Notes under the pieces: generated by a model
What the model was told of the DNA's origin: nothing
The model's database searches: none
Seen by the model: the letters and a program-made list of their open reading frames with translations, nothing else
Position numbers and translations under genes: made by a program
From: Pseudomonadota bacterium
Lineage (GTDB): Bacteria; Pseudomonadota; Gammaproteobacteria; Burkholderiales; Rhodocyclaceae
Assembly: GCA_018241665.1 (NCBI GenBank)
Contig: JAFEDK010000017.1
Location: forward strand, 180,745 to 244,744
Direction: 5' to 3'
Length of the DNA: 64,000 nucleotides
In this document: positions 56,146 through 64,000 of the stretch, in pieces
Position numbering within the stretch: position 1 is the stretch's first letter
How the letters are laid out: each line of letters starts with the position of its first letter

Positions 56146-57741
56146 ATGCATTGTCATGTTTTGCGCCGTCGCCTGGGGTCCCTGCTTTTCACTGCCCTGC
56201 TGGTATCTCCCGGCATGGCCTGGGCTTTGGAAAAGGTTTCCCTGCAGCTCAAGTGGAGCCATGCCTTCCAGTTCGCCGGCTATTACGCAGCGCTGGAGCA
56301 GGGCTATTACCGGGAGGCCGGTCTGGATGTCCAGCTGCGTGAGGCCACGCCGGGTGTTGACCCGCTGCAGGCGGTCCTGACCGACGAGGCCCAGTATGGT
56401 GTCGGCACCAGCAGCCTGCTGCTGGCCCGCAAGTCGGGCAAGCCGGTGGTCGTGCTGGCGGTGATCTTCCAGCATTCTCCGCTGGTGCTGATTGCGCGCC
56501 AGGACAGCGGTACCCAGGCTATCCATGACATCGTTGGCAAGCGCGTCATGATCGAGCCGCAGTCGGACGAGCTGGTCGCCTATCTCAAACAGGAGGGCAT
56601 CACGCTGGATCGCCTGGTCCAGTTGCCCCACGGCTTCAAGCCGGAAGACCTGATCGAAGGCCGCGTCGATGCCATTTCCGCCTACGTCAGCAACGAGCCT
56701 TACTACCTGGACCGCGCCAAGTTCGACTATCAGGTCTATACGCCGCGGGCCGGCGGCATCGACTTCTACGGCGACAACCTGTTCACCACCGAGCAGGAAC
56801 TGAAGGCCCACCCGGAGCGCGTGCGCGCCTTCCGGGAGGCCAGCCTGCGCGGCTGGCAATATGCGATGCAGCATCCGGAGGAAATCGCGGACCTGATCCT
56901 GGCCAAGTACTCCACGCAACATCCGCGCGGCTTCTATCTTTTCGAGGCGCAGCGCATGGCGTCGCTGATGCGCAGCGATCTGGTCGAGGTCGGCTACATG
57001 AACCGCGGGCGCTGGCGCCACATCGCCAACACCTATGCCGATATCGGGCTGCTGCCCGGGAACTACTCCCTGAATGGCTTCCTTTACGAGCCCGACACCC
57101 CGCGCGACCCGACGACGCTATACATCGCGCTGGGCTTGCTGGCCGGCGTCAGTGCGCTGGCGATCTACATCTACCGCATCAACCACCGCCTGCGCCGTGC
57201 CCTCGGCGAAAGCCGGGAGGCGGAAGGGCGCATCCGTCACCTGGCGCAGCACGATCCGCTGACCGATCTGCCCAACCGTGCGCTCTTTTCCGACCGCCTC
57301 GAGCAGGCCCTGGCCAACGCCAGACGCGATGGCCGGCTACTGGCGGTCATGTTCATGGATCTGGATGACTTCAAGCAGATCAACGACAACCTGGGGCATG
57401 GCGTCGGTGACTGCCTGCTGCAGCAGGTCGCCCTCCGCCTGCGCCACTGCCTGCGCGAATCCGATACCGTGGCGCGGGTGGGCGGCGACGAGTTCATCCT
57501 GCTCCTGCGCAACATCACGGACGCCCCCGATGCCCTGGCCGTGGCGCAAAAACTCGGCGCGGCCCTCGCCGCGCCCTTCGAGATCGCAGGCCACGCCATC
57601 CAGATCTCCGCCAGCATCGGCATTGCCCTCTATCCCGAGCACGGCCTTGGCAGCATCGAATTGCTCAAGCATGCCGACGAAGCCATGTACGAAGCCAAGC
57701 GCGCCGGCCGGAACCGGGTGCAGGTCTTCGCGCCGGCCTGA
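56146..57741 (+). CDS. NMT1/THI5-like binding domain fused to GGDEF diguanylate cyclase
   Basis: A 531-aa membrane protein. A signal peptide (HVLRRRLGSLLFTALLVSPGMAWA) leads to a periplasmic NMT1/SsuA-like domain (LKWSHAFQFAGYYAALEQGYYREAGLDVQL, EPQSDELVAYLKQEGI), a membrane helix (TLYIALGLLAGVSALAIYIY) and a GGDEF domain (HDPLTDLPNRALFSDRLEQAL, FMDLDDFKQINDNLGH, ARVGGDEFILLL). The GGDEF motif is intact, so it probably makes cyclic-di-GMP in response to a small ligand such as a pyrimidine or sulfonate. Start 56146 is chosen; ATG 56104 is possible. Confidence 0.9.
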   Translation: MHCHVLRRRLGSLLFTALLVSPGMAWALEKVSLQLKWSHAFQFAGYYAALEQGYYREAGLDVQLREATPGVDPLQAVLTDEAQYGVGTSSLLLARKSGKPVVVLAVIFQHSPLVLIARQDSGTQAIHDIVGKRVMIEPQSDELVAYLKQEGITLDRLVQLPHGFKPEDLIEGRVDAISAYVSNEPYYLDRAKFDYQVYTPRAGGIDFYGDNLFTTEQELKAHPERVRAFREASLRGWQYAMQHPEEIADLILAKYSTQHPRGFYLFEAQRMASLMRSDLVEVGYMNRGRWRHIANTYADIGLLPGNYSLNGFLYEPDTPRDPTTLYIALGLLAGVSALAIYIYRINHRLRRALGESREAEGRIRHLAQHDPLTDLPNRALFSDRLEQALANARRDGRLLAVMFMDLDDFKQINDNLGHGVGDCLLQQVALRLRHCLRESDTVARVGGDEFILLLRNITDAPDALAVAQKLGAALAAPFEIAGHAIQISASIGIALYPEHGLGSIELLKHADEAMYEAKRAGRNRVQVFAPA

Positions 57742-57802
57742 TTCGAAGCCGGGCCGCCGGGGGCATGCTCAGCCCTGGCGGACGGCTCCTGGTGGGGCGT
57801 GT

Positions 57803-58459
57803 CTACTTCGCGCTCATCGTCTTCAACACCTCGTCCAGCTCCTTGAGCGCGTGCTGGTCGTCGTCGGTCAGGGGATCGGGTTTCGTACAGCGCGGGTCGG
57901 TCTTTTGCAGGGCCGCCAGCATGCGCCGCGTGATGGGGATGGGATCGCAGCCATGGTCGTTTTCGCAGACGAAATCGAACTCGGGCCGGGCCTTCACATG
58001 GCAGGTGAAGCAGTTGCCGCCGAAGCGGTTGACCACGTCGGCGAAGCCGCGCTTGCGGATCTTCGAGCCCTCCTTCGAGACGTCCAGCTCGAAGAACTCC
58101 CAGTCGTTGGTGGCGGCATTGAAGCCTTTGGGCTGCTTCACCATCACCTCTCCGGGCACGAGCTGGATCACCGAACCCGTGGGATACCTGCCCTTCCCCT
58201 TCGCGGCGACCTTCCGCGTGGCTTCGCGGTGACCCTGCAAATTGTCCACGTAGAAATGGCGCACCTTGACCATGTCCTTGAGGCACTTGAACGAGCTGTC
58301 GCCGACCGCGATGGCGGTTGGCGGTGCGGCGTCGGCATAGCCAACGGCTACGGTCATCAGGGCGGCGGCGGCCATCGCCCGCAGCGGACTTCCCCACCGG
58401 CGATTGCTGCGCTGGTCACCAGCGACGAGTCTTTGGACGCGTGTCGGCGCTATCGTCAT
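57803..58459 (-). CDS. Cytochrome P460-like haem protein, exported
   Basis: A 218-aa secreted protein. GGAGACG precedes the ATG at 58459. A signal peptide (RAMAAAALMTVAVGYADA) is followed by a P460-type domain with a c-type haem motif in NCFTCHVKARPEFDFVCEND, further cysteines (HGCDP, RCTKP) and a strand region FNAATNDWEFFELDVSKEG. It could bind haem and handle nitric oxide or hydroxylamine, which suits the nearby nitrite genes, but this is inference. It stands alone. Confidence 0.8.
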   Translation of the reverse strand: MTIAPTRVQRLVAGDQRSNRRWGSPLRAMAAAALMTVAVGYADAAPPTAIAVGDSSFKCLKDMVKVRHFYVDNLQGHREATRKVAAKGKGRYPTGSVIQLVPGEVMVKQPKGFNAATNDWEFFELDVSKEGSKIRKRGFADVVNRFGGNCFTCHVKARPEFDFVCENDHGCDPIPITRRMLAALQKTDPRCTKPDPLTDDDQHALKELDEVLKTMSAK

Positions 58460-58536
58460 GTCACGTCTCCTTCCCATTGTCGTTTGATCGGGGCGTGCGC
58501 CGGCCGCAGGCGTGGCCGGGCGGGACTCCCGAGTTT

Positions 58537-58944
58537 TCAAACTAGGCAGTGACGAATGGCTTGTCCAGTGGCCGCCGCATCGGCCGGAACGAGAAATTCC
58601 GGCTGCCGGTATTTGGGCAGGCGCAGCGCCACCAACTGGTGGGAACGCGTCAGCGCAGCCTTCAATTCCGCCTCGCCAAGCGGATAGGGCAGGTCCATCG
58701 CGATCCAGCGCGCACGGGCCAGGTAGGGCGCCGGCCGGATTCCGGGGCGGTCGGTATAGGCCAGGAACAGATCTCCATCGACTTTGAAGGCCAGCCCTTC
58801 CACGCCCTTGGCAGGCGCGTTGAGGATGGCGAACATCTTCTCGTCCGCAATCGAGAAAACCCGGTTGCGGCCCCATTTGAGAGACTCACGGCTACCCGGC
58901 AAGCTCAGGCAGAACTCGGCAATCTGGTTCGGCGTCATCGACAT
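58537..58944 (-). CDS. MmcQ/YjbR family DNA-binding-like protein
   Basis: A 135-aa protein of the MmcQ/YjbR family (CyaY-like fold). It has AEFCLSLPGSRESLKWGRNRVFSI, FAILNAPAKGVEGLAFKVD and a W-I-A-M-D-L-P segment. The ATG at 58944 is preferred over 58971. Function is not established in the family. Confidence 0.85.
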   Translation of the reverse strand: MSMTPNQIAEFCLSLPGSRESLKWGRNRVFSIADEKMFAILNAPAKGVEGLAFKVDGDLFLAYTDRPGIRPAPYLARARWIAMDLPYPLGEAELKAALTRSHQLVALRLPKYRQPEFLVPADAAATGQAIRHCLV

Positions 58945-59053
58945 CTGCGGCGCTCTCTTTCGGTGTGACATCGGCGCTGGGCATCGCGGATCTTCGACAC
59001 CTGCCCTTGGAGGCGCCAGTTTAGTCCCATCGGTATTACCGTCTGATTCATGG

Positions 59054-59959
59054 CTACTTGTTCAGATGCACCGGAAATGTTTCCGCGAGCCAGTCGATGA
59101 ATACCCGGAGACGATGCGTCAAATGCCGGTTCTGCGGATAAACCGCATGAAAGGGAAACCGTGAAGGGCGCCATTCCTTCAACACTTCGACCAGTTCGCC
59201 ACGCTCCAGCGCCTGTCGGGTGCAGTAGGCAAAGGTCTGGATGATGCCCAGGCCGGCCTCGCCGGCGGCCACATGGGCATTGCTTTCATTGATCCCGACC
59301 CAGTGCTCGGTCTTGATCTCGGATTTCACCCCGTCGCGTTCGAATCGAAACGGCATTGCCCGGCCTGTCGCGGTCGACACATAGGCAATCAGGCGATGTC
59401 CGTTCTTCAGCTCCTCCGGATAGGCCGGAACGCCATAGCGCTTGAGGTAAGCGGGTGACGCACAGGTCACCATGTCGGCATGACCGATGGCTTTGGCGAC
59501 CAGGGACGACTCGACAAGCTGGCCACCCCGGATGACGCAATCGACGCTATCGCTGATCAGATCGACCGAGCGGTCGGATACCCCGAGGTCGATCCGGATA
59601 TCGGGATAACGCGCCAGGAAATCCGGCAGCGCGGGAATGAGCACGTCGCTCGCGGTTGAAGAACCGACATCGATCCGCAAATGTCCGCGCGGCTTGCTGC
59701 GCGCCACCGCAAAGCTCGTGTCGATATCCTCGAGATCGGCCAACACCCTGGCGGTCTTCTCGTAATAGTCCTGCCCCTCGGGGGTCACGCTGACGCGCCG
59801 GGTCGTTCGCTGCAGCAGCTTCACACCCAGATGGGCTTCCAGTTCCTGCACCAGCTTGCTGATCGTCGCGTTGGGCATGTCGAGCGAATCGGCCGCCCGC
59901 GTGAAATTGCCTGCCTCGACCACCCGGCCAAAAGCGCGAATCGCCAGCAACTGGTCCAT
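59054..59959 (-). CDS. LysR-family transcriptional regulator
   Basis: A 301-aa CrgA-type LysR regulator: HTH AFGRVVEAGNFTRAADSLDMPNATISKLVQELEAHLGVKLLQRTTRRVSVT and an effector domain with DSVDCVIRGGQLVESSLVAK and VGINESNAHVAAGEAGLGIIQTF. It is divergent from an SDR gene, with a palindrome between them that likely serves as its operator. Confidence 0.92.
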   Translation of the reverse strand: MDQLLAIRAFGRVVEAGNFTRAADSLDMPNATISKLVQELEAHLGVKLLQRTTRRVSVTPEGQDYYEKTARVLADLEDIDTSFAVARSKPRGHLRIDVGSSTASDVLIPALPDFLARYPDIRIDLGVSDRSVDLISDSVDCVIRGGQLVESSLVAKAIGHADMVTCASPAYLKRYGVPAYPEELKNGHRLIAYVSTATGRAMPFRFERDGVKSEIKTEHWVGINESNAHVAAGEAGLGIIQTFAYCTRQALERGELVEVLKEWRPSRFPFHAVYPQNRHLTHRLRVFIDWLAETFPVHLNK

Positions 59960-59977
59960 CGGGAGCGCCTCTCAATA

Positions 59978-59999
59978 ATTATCCATGAGTGTGGATAAT
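59978..59999. promoter_or_regulatory. Palindromic operator between LysR and SDR genes
   Basis: ATTATCCA-N6-TGGATAAT is a perfect 8-bp inverted repeat with T and A at LysR spacing (T-N11-A type), 19 bases from the LysR start. It also contains a perfect DnaA box (TGTGGATAA, 59990-59998), which could be coincidental. Confidence 0.6.
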
Positions 60000-60125
60000 G
60001 TTTTCGAATTTGCTCACTTTATCAACAAATCCCCGGGCCATACAGTTCAACCCATGCGCGGCACGTCTTGCACCTGGCGCTGACGGGCAGGCATCTCGAT
60101 CAATGAACTTACCCAAGGATGAATC

Positions 60126-60875
60126 ATGAACACGTCACTGAATGGAAAAATCGCTCTCGTCACCGGCGGCACCACGGGGATCGGGCTGGCCACGGCACAG
60201 GAACTGGTCGCGCAGGGCGCCCGGGTGTTCATCACCGGCCGCCGCCAGACCGAACTGGATGCCGCGGTCGCCGCCATCGGCCCGGCGGCCACCGGTATCC
60301 GGGCCGATGTGTCGGTCTTGAGCGACCTGGACCGGGTCTTTGCACAAATCGCCAAAGAAGCCGGCCATCTCGATGTGCTGTTCGCCAACGCAGGGGGCGG
60401 CGACATGATGCCGCTGGGCGCCATCACCGAAGAACACTTCGATCGCATCTTTGGAACCAATGTGCGCGGCGTGCTTTTCACGGTGCAAAAAGCGCTGCCC
60501 CTGCTGGTCAACGGCAGCTCGATTATCCTGACCGCATCGACCGTTTCCATCCAGGGCACGGCCAACTTCAGCGTGTATAGCGCCAGCAAGGCCGCCGTCC
60601 GCAACTTCGTCCGCTCCTGGGCACTGGATCTCAAGGATCGCCAGATCCGCGTGAATGTGGTGAGCCCCGGCCCGATCCGTACCCCCGGCCTTGGCGGGCT
60701 GGTGGATGACGAGAGCCGTCAAGGCCTGTTCGATTATCTGGCCGCCCAAGTCCCGCTGGGCCGCCTGGGGGAACCCCAGGAAATCGGCAAGGCCGTCGCC
60801 TTCCTGGCATCGGATTCCGCCAGCTTCATCAACGGCATCGAGCTGTTCGTCGATGGCGGTATGGCGCAGGTTTAA
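60126..60875 (+). CDS. Short-chain dehydrogenase/reductase
   Basis: A 249-aa classical SDR. It has the Rossmann motif [16 protein letters not shown], the [11 protein letters not shown] segment, the catalytic Ser-Tyr-x-x-x-Lys ([19 protein letters not shown]) and the C-terminal motif [22 protein letters not shown] precedes the ATG. It is divergent from a LysR regulator and ends in an intrinsic terminator. Substrate is unknown. Confidence 0.93.
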   Translation: MNTSLNGKIALVTGGTTGIGLATAQELVAQGARVFITGRRQTELDAAVAAIGPAATGIRADVSVLSDLDRVFAQIAKEAGHLDVLFANAGGGDMMPLGAITEEHFDRIFGTNVRGVLFTVQKALPLLVNGSSIILTASTVSIQGTANFSVYSASKAAVRNFVRSWALDLKDRQIRVNVVSPGPIRTPGLGGLVDDESRQGLFDYLAAQVPLGRLGEPQEIGKAVAFLASDSASFINGIELFVDGGMAQV

Positions 60876-60948
60876 GGCGGATTGGATAGGGGGCCGAAGC
60901 CAGCGTAGTCAGCATCCAGCCCTGGCTTCATCCCTCCCGACAGTGCGT

Positions 60949-60980
60949 ATGGCCGATCCGTGTGCAGATCGGCCATTTTC
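60949..60980 (+). terminator. Intrinsic terminator after the SDR gene
   Basis: Stem ATGGCCGATC (60949-60958) pairs with 60967-60976 and is followed by TTTC and a T-rich tail. It ends the SDR transcript. Confidence 0.75.
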
Positions 60981-60985
60981 TTGAT

Positions 60986-61450
60986 TACACCGGCGGCTAC
61001 GCCCGGGCCCGGCAAGCTTGGATGGGCTCGCGAGTACCTCCGGGATACTCGCGACTATCCCGGAGGTACTCGCGAGCAGCTCCAGGTTTCTTGCGAGGGG
61101 CCTTCGGGCAGGGTGGGGGTATCGGCGGGATAGGGCGGTCTGTCCCGGAGGGGTTCGCGAGAGATGCGCGGATAGGGCAGAACATTCGCCGGGCTCCTCG
61201 TGAGGAGGTGGCGGATAGTCGGGACGGGGGCGGGGAGGGGCTGGCGGGGTGGATAGCGGGTGCGGGGTAAGTCGGCGGGGGACGAGCGGATGCCCGCGGA
61301 GGTTGCTAGGGTGTTGGCGTGCCGCTGGGCGGCTGCAGAGAGTGGGCCGGCCGGCCGACAAACGGTCTGTCACGTCAGGCGGTTGCACGGCCATAACCGC
61401 CGCTAAGTGCGCGTCGCATATCGGGCCGTAATGTGTCAGATACTTGCCGC
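60986..61450. other. Non-coding stretch with repeats
   Basis: No convincing gene. It contains the 21-bp inverted repeat at 61027-61076 and scattered CTCGCGAG, GGATAG and CCCGGAGG units that recur imperfectly, suggesting a degenerate repeat array. A long minus-strand frame through here has repetitive, noise-like translation and no start signal. Confidence 0.45.
61027..61076. repeat. 21-bp perfect inverted repeat
   Basis: Arms 61027-61047 and 61056-61076 are exact inverted copies around the 8-base loop CTCGCGAC, and CTCGCGA also occurs at the start of each arm. The stem would be one of the most stable in the window, and the arms lack a T-run, so it is not a simple terminator. Confidence 0.8.
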
Positions 61451-61579
61451 TCAGCCACGACGTACCTGAGTGGCAACGTCCCAACCGTTGGCTAGGTGCG
61501 CATCGGAAAATCCGCTGAGGAGTATCGCTAAGCCAAGCGCAGCGAGGCACATGATTATCAACTGAAGCAAACGGCTCAT
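61451..61579 (-). CDS. Small possible membrane protein (42 aa)
   Basis: ATG 61579 encodes 42 residues with a single hydrophobic helix (LLQLIIMCLAALGLAILLSG) and a polar tail. The frame is open upstream to 61699, overlapping the degenerate ligase. It could be a remnant or a real small membrane protein; no family is recognised. Confidence 0.3.
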   Translation of the reverse strand: MSRLLQLIIMCLAALGLAILLSGFSDAHLANGWDVATQVRRG

Positions 61580-61679
61580 CACTCGGACAATCCCCGTTGC
61601 TTTTCGCGGCCGTTCATGCGTTTGCGCAATGGTCAAGCTTAAGTTCAGTTTACCCGGAGGTCTTGAGGATACGCTCCGG

Positions 61680-62090
61680 TTACCGTTGCCCACGGTCATC
61701 CCCTCCCGGGCGGACCGTAGCCTCCCAAAGATTACGGAGACTTGCCATCAGTAGCGGAGAGTGTCGTTCGGCATGAGACGCGAAAATGGCGATCACGATA
61801 CCGTAATCGAAATCCACATACAGACTGGTCACCAACACTTCGCGGAGGCCGTCAAGATCGATGGCTATTCCAGTCACATCGATGCGTGGCCTCGAATTGA
61901 TTTCGATCATGCTCTCGGTGATTTCTAGCTTCACTTCACCGAAGCGATCATCGTAACGCAGGCCTGACAGCAAGTCGGTGGCGGCACGAGTCAGGTCGTA
62001 GTCACGAAGAGACACTAGTTGCAACTCCAGTTCAACGCCCAAGGTCAGTGGGCGGCTGGAGGAGAAGTTTAGTTGTGAAAGATCGCTCAT
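61680..62090 (-). pseudogene. Truncated carboxylate-amine ligase (YbdK/GCS2 type)
   Basis: Only the first part of a GCS2-type gamma-glutamyl ligase is present. The start matches well ([19 protein letters not shown], then [17 protein letters not shown]), but from about residue 70 the sequence drifts, and where the family has D-x-G-I-x-x-G-G-G-T-H-P-F this reads [15 protein letters not shown]. The frame then stops after 136 residues, while intact members are about 370-380 aa. The active site is therefore lost. Its ATG overlaps the stop of the antiporter (ATGA), so it was once in that operon. Confidence 0.75.
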
Positions 62091-63109
62091 CGATTCCGTC
62101 CGGCAGGAAGAGGTTCAGTTTCGCCCGCCTTGTTCAGTGCGTACCTGCACATTTGCGGCCCGGCGAACTCCATCAATGCAGCGGCAAGCAGTGGCAACAA
62201 TAGGGCCTGACCACTGACTTCCGGATATATGCCAGCCAGTTCGGCAGCCATGAAGATTGCCGTTGCCGATAGCGGCTGTATGCCTATACCTACGAGGCGA
62301 CGCTTGGCAATGGGCAGATCCTGCCGCCCGGTAACTAACACTCCCGCAAACTTGGCTAAGCCACGGACGACGATCAGGCCAAGTGCCTGAAGGCCGGTGA
62401 TTGGATTTAAGTCGTTCAGTGGCAACATCGCTCCCGTTACCACGAAGAGCACAATGGCCAAAATCCAATGGCCTTGGGGCAAATCTGTGTAGGCCAACAC
62501 CCTGTTCCTGTCAGCCATATTGAGAGCAGCGCCCATCATAAAAAGGCAGAGAAACACGGGCACACCGAGCATCCGCGCCACACCAATGGCCAGCAAGGCC
62601 ACTGCAACAAGAATGAATACTTGGGTCACGGACCCCTTGGCATGCCGGGCTGCAATTATCAGCGCCAGGCGGGCACAAAGCATGCCGATCCCAATACCAC
62701 CGCAGACCACCCAGAGGGGATGGGCTAGGGCATTGAGCCAGTCACCCGACTGCTCGGCATGTACGACGCCAAGCACCACAGCAAAGACGACAAAGGACAA
62801 CGCACAGTTGATCGCTGTGAGCAGCAGCGTCCGCTGCGTGACTTGCCCTTGGGCGCGGCTTTCCTCAGCGGTTAGCAGCACCACCGCCGGCGCCGAAGCC
62901 ATGGTGATGGCTGCCGTTGCCGCGCTCCAGCCAGGGCTGAGACCTACCGCAAGAAAGGCAAAAGCAAAGATCGCAGCAAAGGCAAGACCCGCTTCTCCGA
63001 CAGCACATCCCAGCAGGGATCGATTGACTCGCAGCCATCCGAGGTCCAAATGGCGCCCTGTTTCGAGCAAGAGCAAGCCTAGCGCAGCGTCAGCCACAGG
63101 CTTTGCCAT
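62087..63109 (-). pseudogene. Cation:proton antiporter lacking its N-terminus
   Basis: An Na+/H+-exchanger-type (CPA) membrane protein. Family-like sequence begins at KPVADAALGLLLLETGRHLDLGWLR, a position about 60-70 residues into a normal member, and continues through many helices (LGVPVFLCLFMMGAALNMAD, ILAIVLFVVTGAMLPL) to the end. The frame stays open to 63295, but those codons are antisense to the ClC remnant and unlike the family. ATG 63109 is the first in the family-like part. Loss of the first helices makes function unlikely. Confidence 0.72.
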
Positions 63110-63149
63110 CGACAGAGTTTCCCTGTCCAGCCACGCGCGTGCGATCCGG

Positions 63150-64000
63150 TCTTCCGACCTCATTCTGGCTGGCGGGGCCGCAGGAGTCGCCGCTGCGTTC
63201 AACACGCCGCTGGCAGGCATCGTGTTTGCGGTAGAAGAGCTCGGACGCAGACTGGAGGCCAGAACCAGCGGCGTCCTAGTCAGTACGATTATCATGTCCG
63301 GGCTTGTTGCCGTCGCTGTACTCGGAAATTACAGCTATTTTGGTCATATCAAGACCATGGGCATCAGTCACTCCATGATCATTCCTGTCCTCGCCTCCGC
63401 AGTAAGCTGCGGCATCTTGGGCGGAGCATTCAGCCGAATGATGTTGCTGCCTGTGATGTACAGGAGCGCAGCGCTATGGAAGTGGAGAGCCCGATATCCT
63501 GTGGCCTTCGCTGGCATTTGCGGCGCCCTTGTCGCAGCGATAGGCTTGGCGAGCGGTGGCACATCTTTTGGGAGTGGATATGCCATAACATCGCAAATCG
63601 TTGCAGGGCAAATAGGCGCGCCTTGGCACGCTCCCATAATGCGCTTTTTGGCTACGATCATCAGTTACTACTCAGGAATTCCCGGCGGCATATTTGCTCC
63701 ATCGTTGGCGATTGGTGCAGCACTTGGTTCGAATGTCGCCGCTGCTGTAGGAGTTACAGCCAGTACAATCTCAATCATCGCACTTTGCATGACCGGATTT
63801 CTCGCTGCTGTGACTCAAGCGCCGATAACCGCTGCGATCATTGTCATGGAAATGACGGACGGGCATGGCATGGTAATTAGCCTTATGGCAGTCGCTTTAT
63901 TTGCGAAAGCGATTAGCTCACGCATCAGTCCGGAGCTATATCAACATTTGGCTCTGGACTTTCTCCCTAAAGATGAAGTGAATCGCCCCGGGTTTCCTAG
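63150..64000 (+). pseudogene. ClC chloride channel lacking its N-terminus; runs off the window
   Basis: From about 63150 one plus-strand frame reads as the later part of a ClC channel: LILAGGAAGVAAAFNTPLAG, IVFAVEELGRRLEARTSG, then GGIFAPSLAIGAALGSNVAA and ITAAIIVMEMTDGHGMVIS. The N-terminal half, with the GSGIP and GREGP selectivity motifs, is missing; upstream DNA belongs to the oppositely oriented antiporter. No stop occurs before base 64000, so the 3' end lies outside. There is no start codon with a ribosome-binding site. Confidence 0.75.

Noticed and set aside
60986-61260. CRISPR array
   Set aside because: The repeats are imperfect, irregularly spaced and palindromic over their full length, and no cas genes are present.
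60909-61550. 213-codon minus-strand frame through the repeat region
   Set aside because: Pro/Arg-rich, repetitive, without start signals; explained by the inverted repeats and GC bias.

Overview
The window is chromosomal DNA of a GC-rich (by eye mid-60s percent) Gram-negative bacterium, most likely a betaproteobacterium of the Rhodocyclales type (Azospira/Dechlorosoma-like). This is inferred from the layout rpmH-rnpA-yidD-yidC-mnmE facing dnaA-dnaN-gyrB, a long Gram-negative-type GyrB, assimilatory nitrite genes paired with a PP2C/kinase fusion, and Rhodocyclales-like protein families. I could run no database search, so the taxonomy is an inference.

Layout. 0.1-9.7 kb: replication-origin neighbourhood, with mnmE, yidC, yidD, rnpA and rpmH on the minus strand and dnaA, dnaN and gyrB on the plus strand; one perfect DnaA box lies upstream of dnaA. 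9.8-19.2 kb: an accessory island with lower and uneven GC. It holds a RhuM-family gene, a nuclease-plus-NTPase gene that looks like anti-phage defence, a complete IS66-type insertion sequence with inverted ends and a perfect 8-bp target duplication, an unrecognised 260-aa gene, two coupled microproteins (35 and 24 aa) followed by a strong terminator, and a very AT-rich two-gene module (320-aa soluble protein plus 190-aa four-helix membrane protein). 19.6-30.7 kb: a helical small protein followed by 42-bp tandem repeats, a RibD/DHFR-fold reductase, a DUF2339/DUF3999 envelope pair, a metallophosphoesterase, a sigma factor with its membrane partner, and an M16 peptidase.

30.8-39.2 kb: gshA and then a tightly overlapping seven-gene minus-strand operon: GTP cyclohydrolase II, an OpgH-like glucosyltransferase, a RibD-type reductase, an alcohol-dehydrogenase-like protein, a PTPS-like protein with a non-canonical active site, a GT4 glycosyltransferase and a methyltransferase. 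It reads like a pathway for a modified, glycosylated pterin or pyrimidine compound that I cannot match to a described one. It is the best candidate in the window for an undescribed system. 39.6-47.6 kb: LysR regulator and SRPBCC protein, an MHS-family carboxylate transporter divergent from a DctS/DctR-like two-component system, GST, and a nucleoside-recognition (Gate) membrane protein.

47.7-57.7 kb: an L,D-transpeptidase-like protein coupled to a sensor kinase with a CXXCH haem-type sensor domain, then nitrite assimilation (PP2C/kinase fusion, NirC, NirD, NirB) with a hairpin over the nirB ribosome-binding site, then an NMT1-like binding protein fused to GGDEF. 57.8-60.9 kb: P460-like cytochrome, MmcQ/YjbR protein, and a divergent LysR/SDR pair with a palindromic operator. 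60.9-64 kb: a decaying region with a 21-bp inverted repeat, a degenerate carboxylate-amine ligase, and an antiporter and a ClC channel that have both lost their 5' ends at the same junction.
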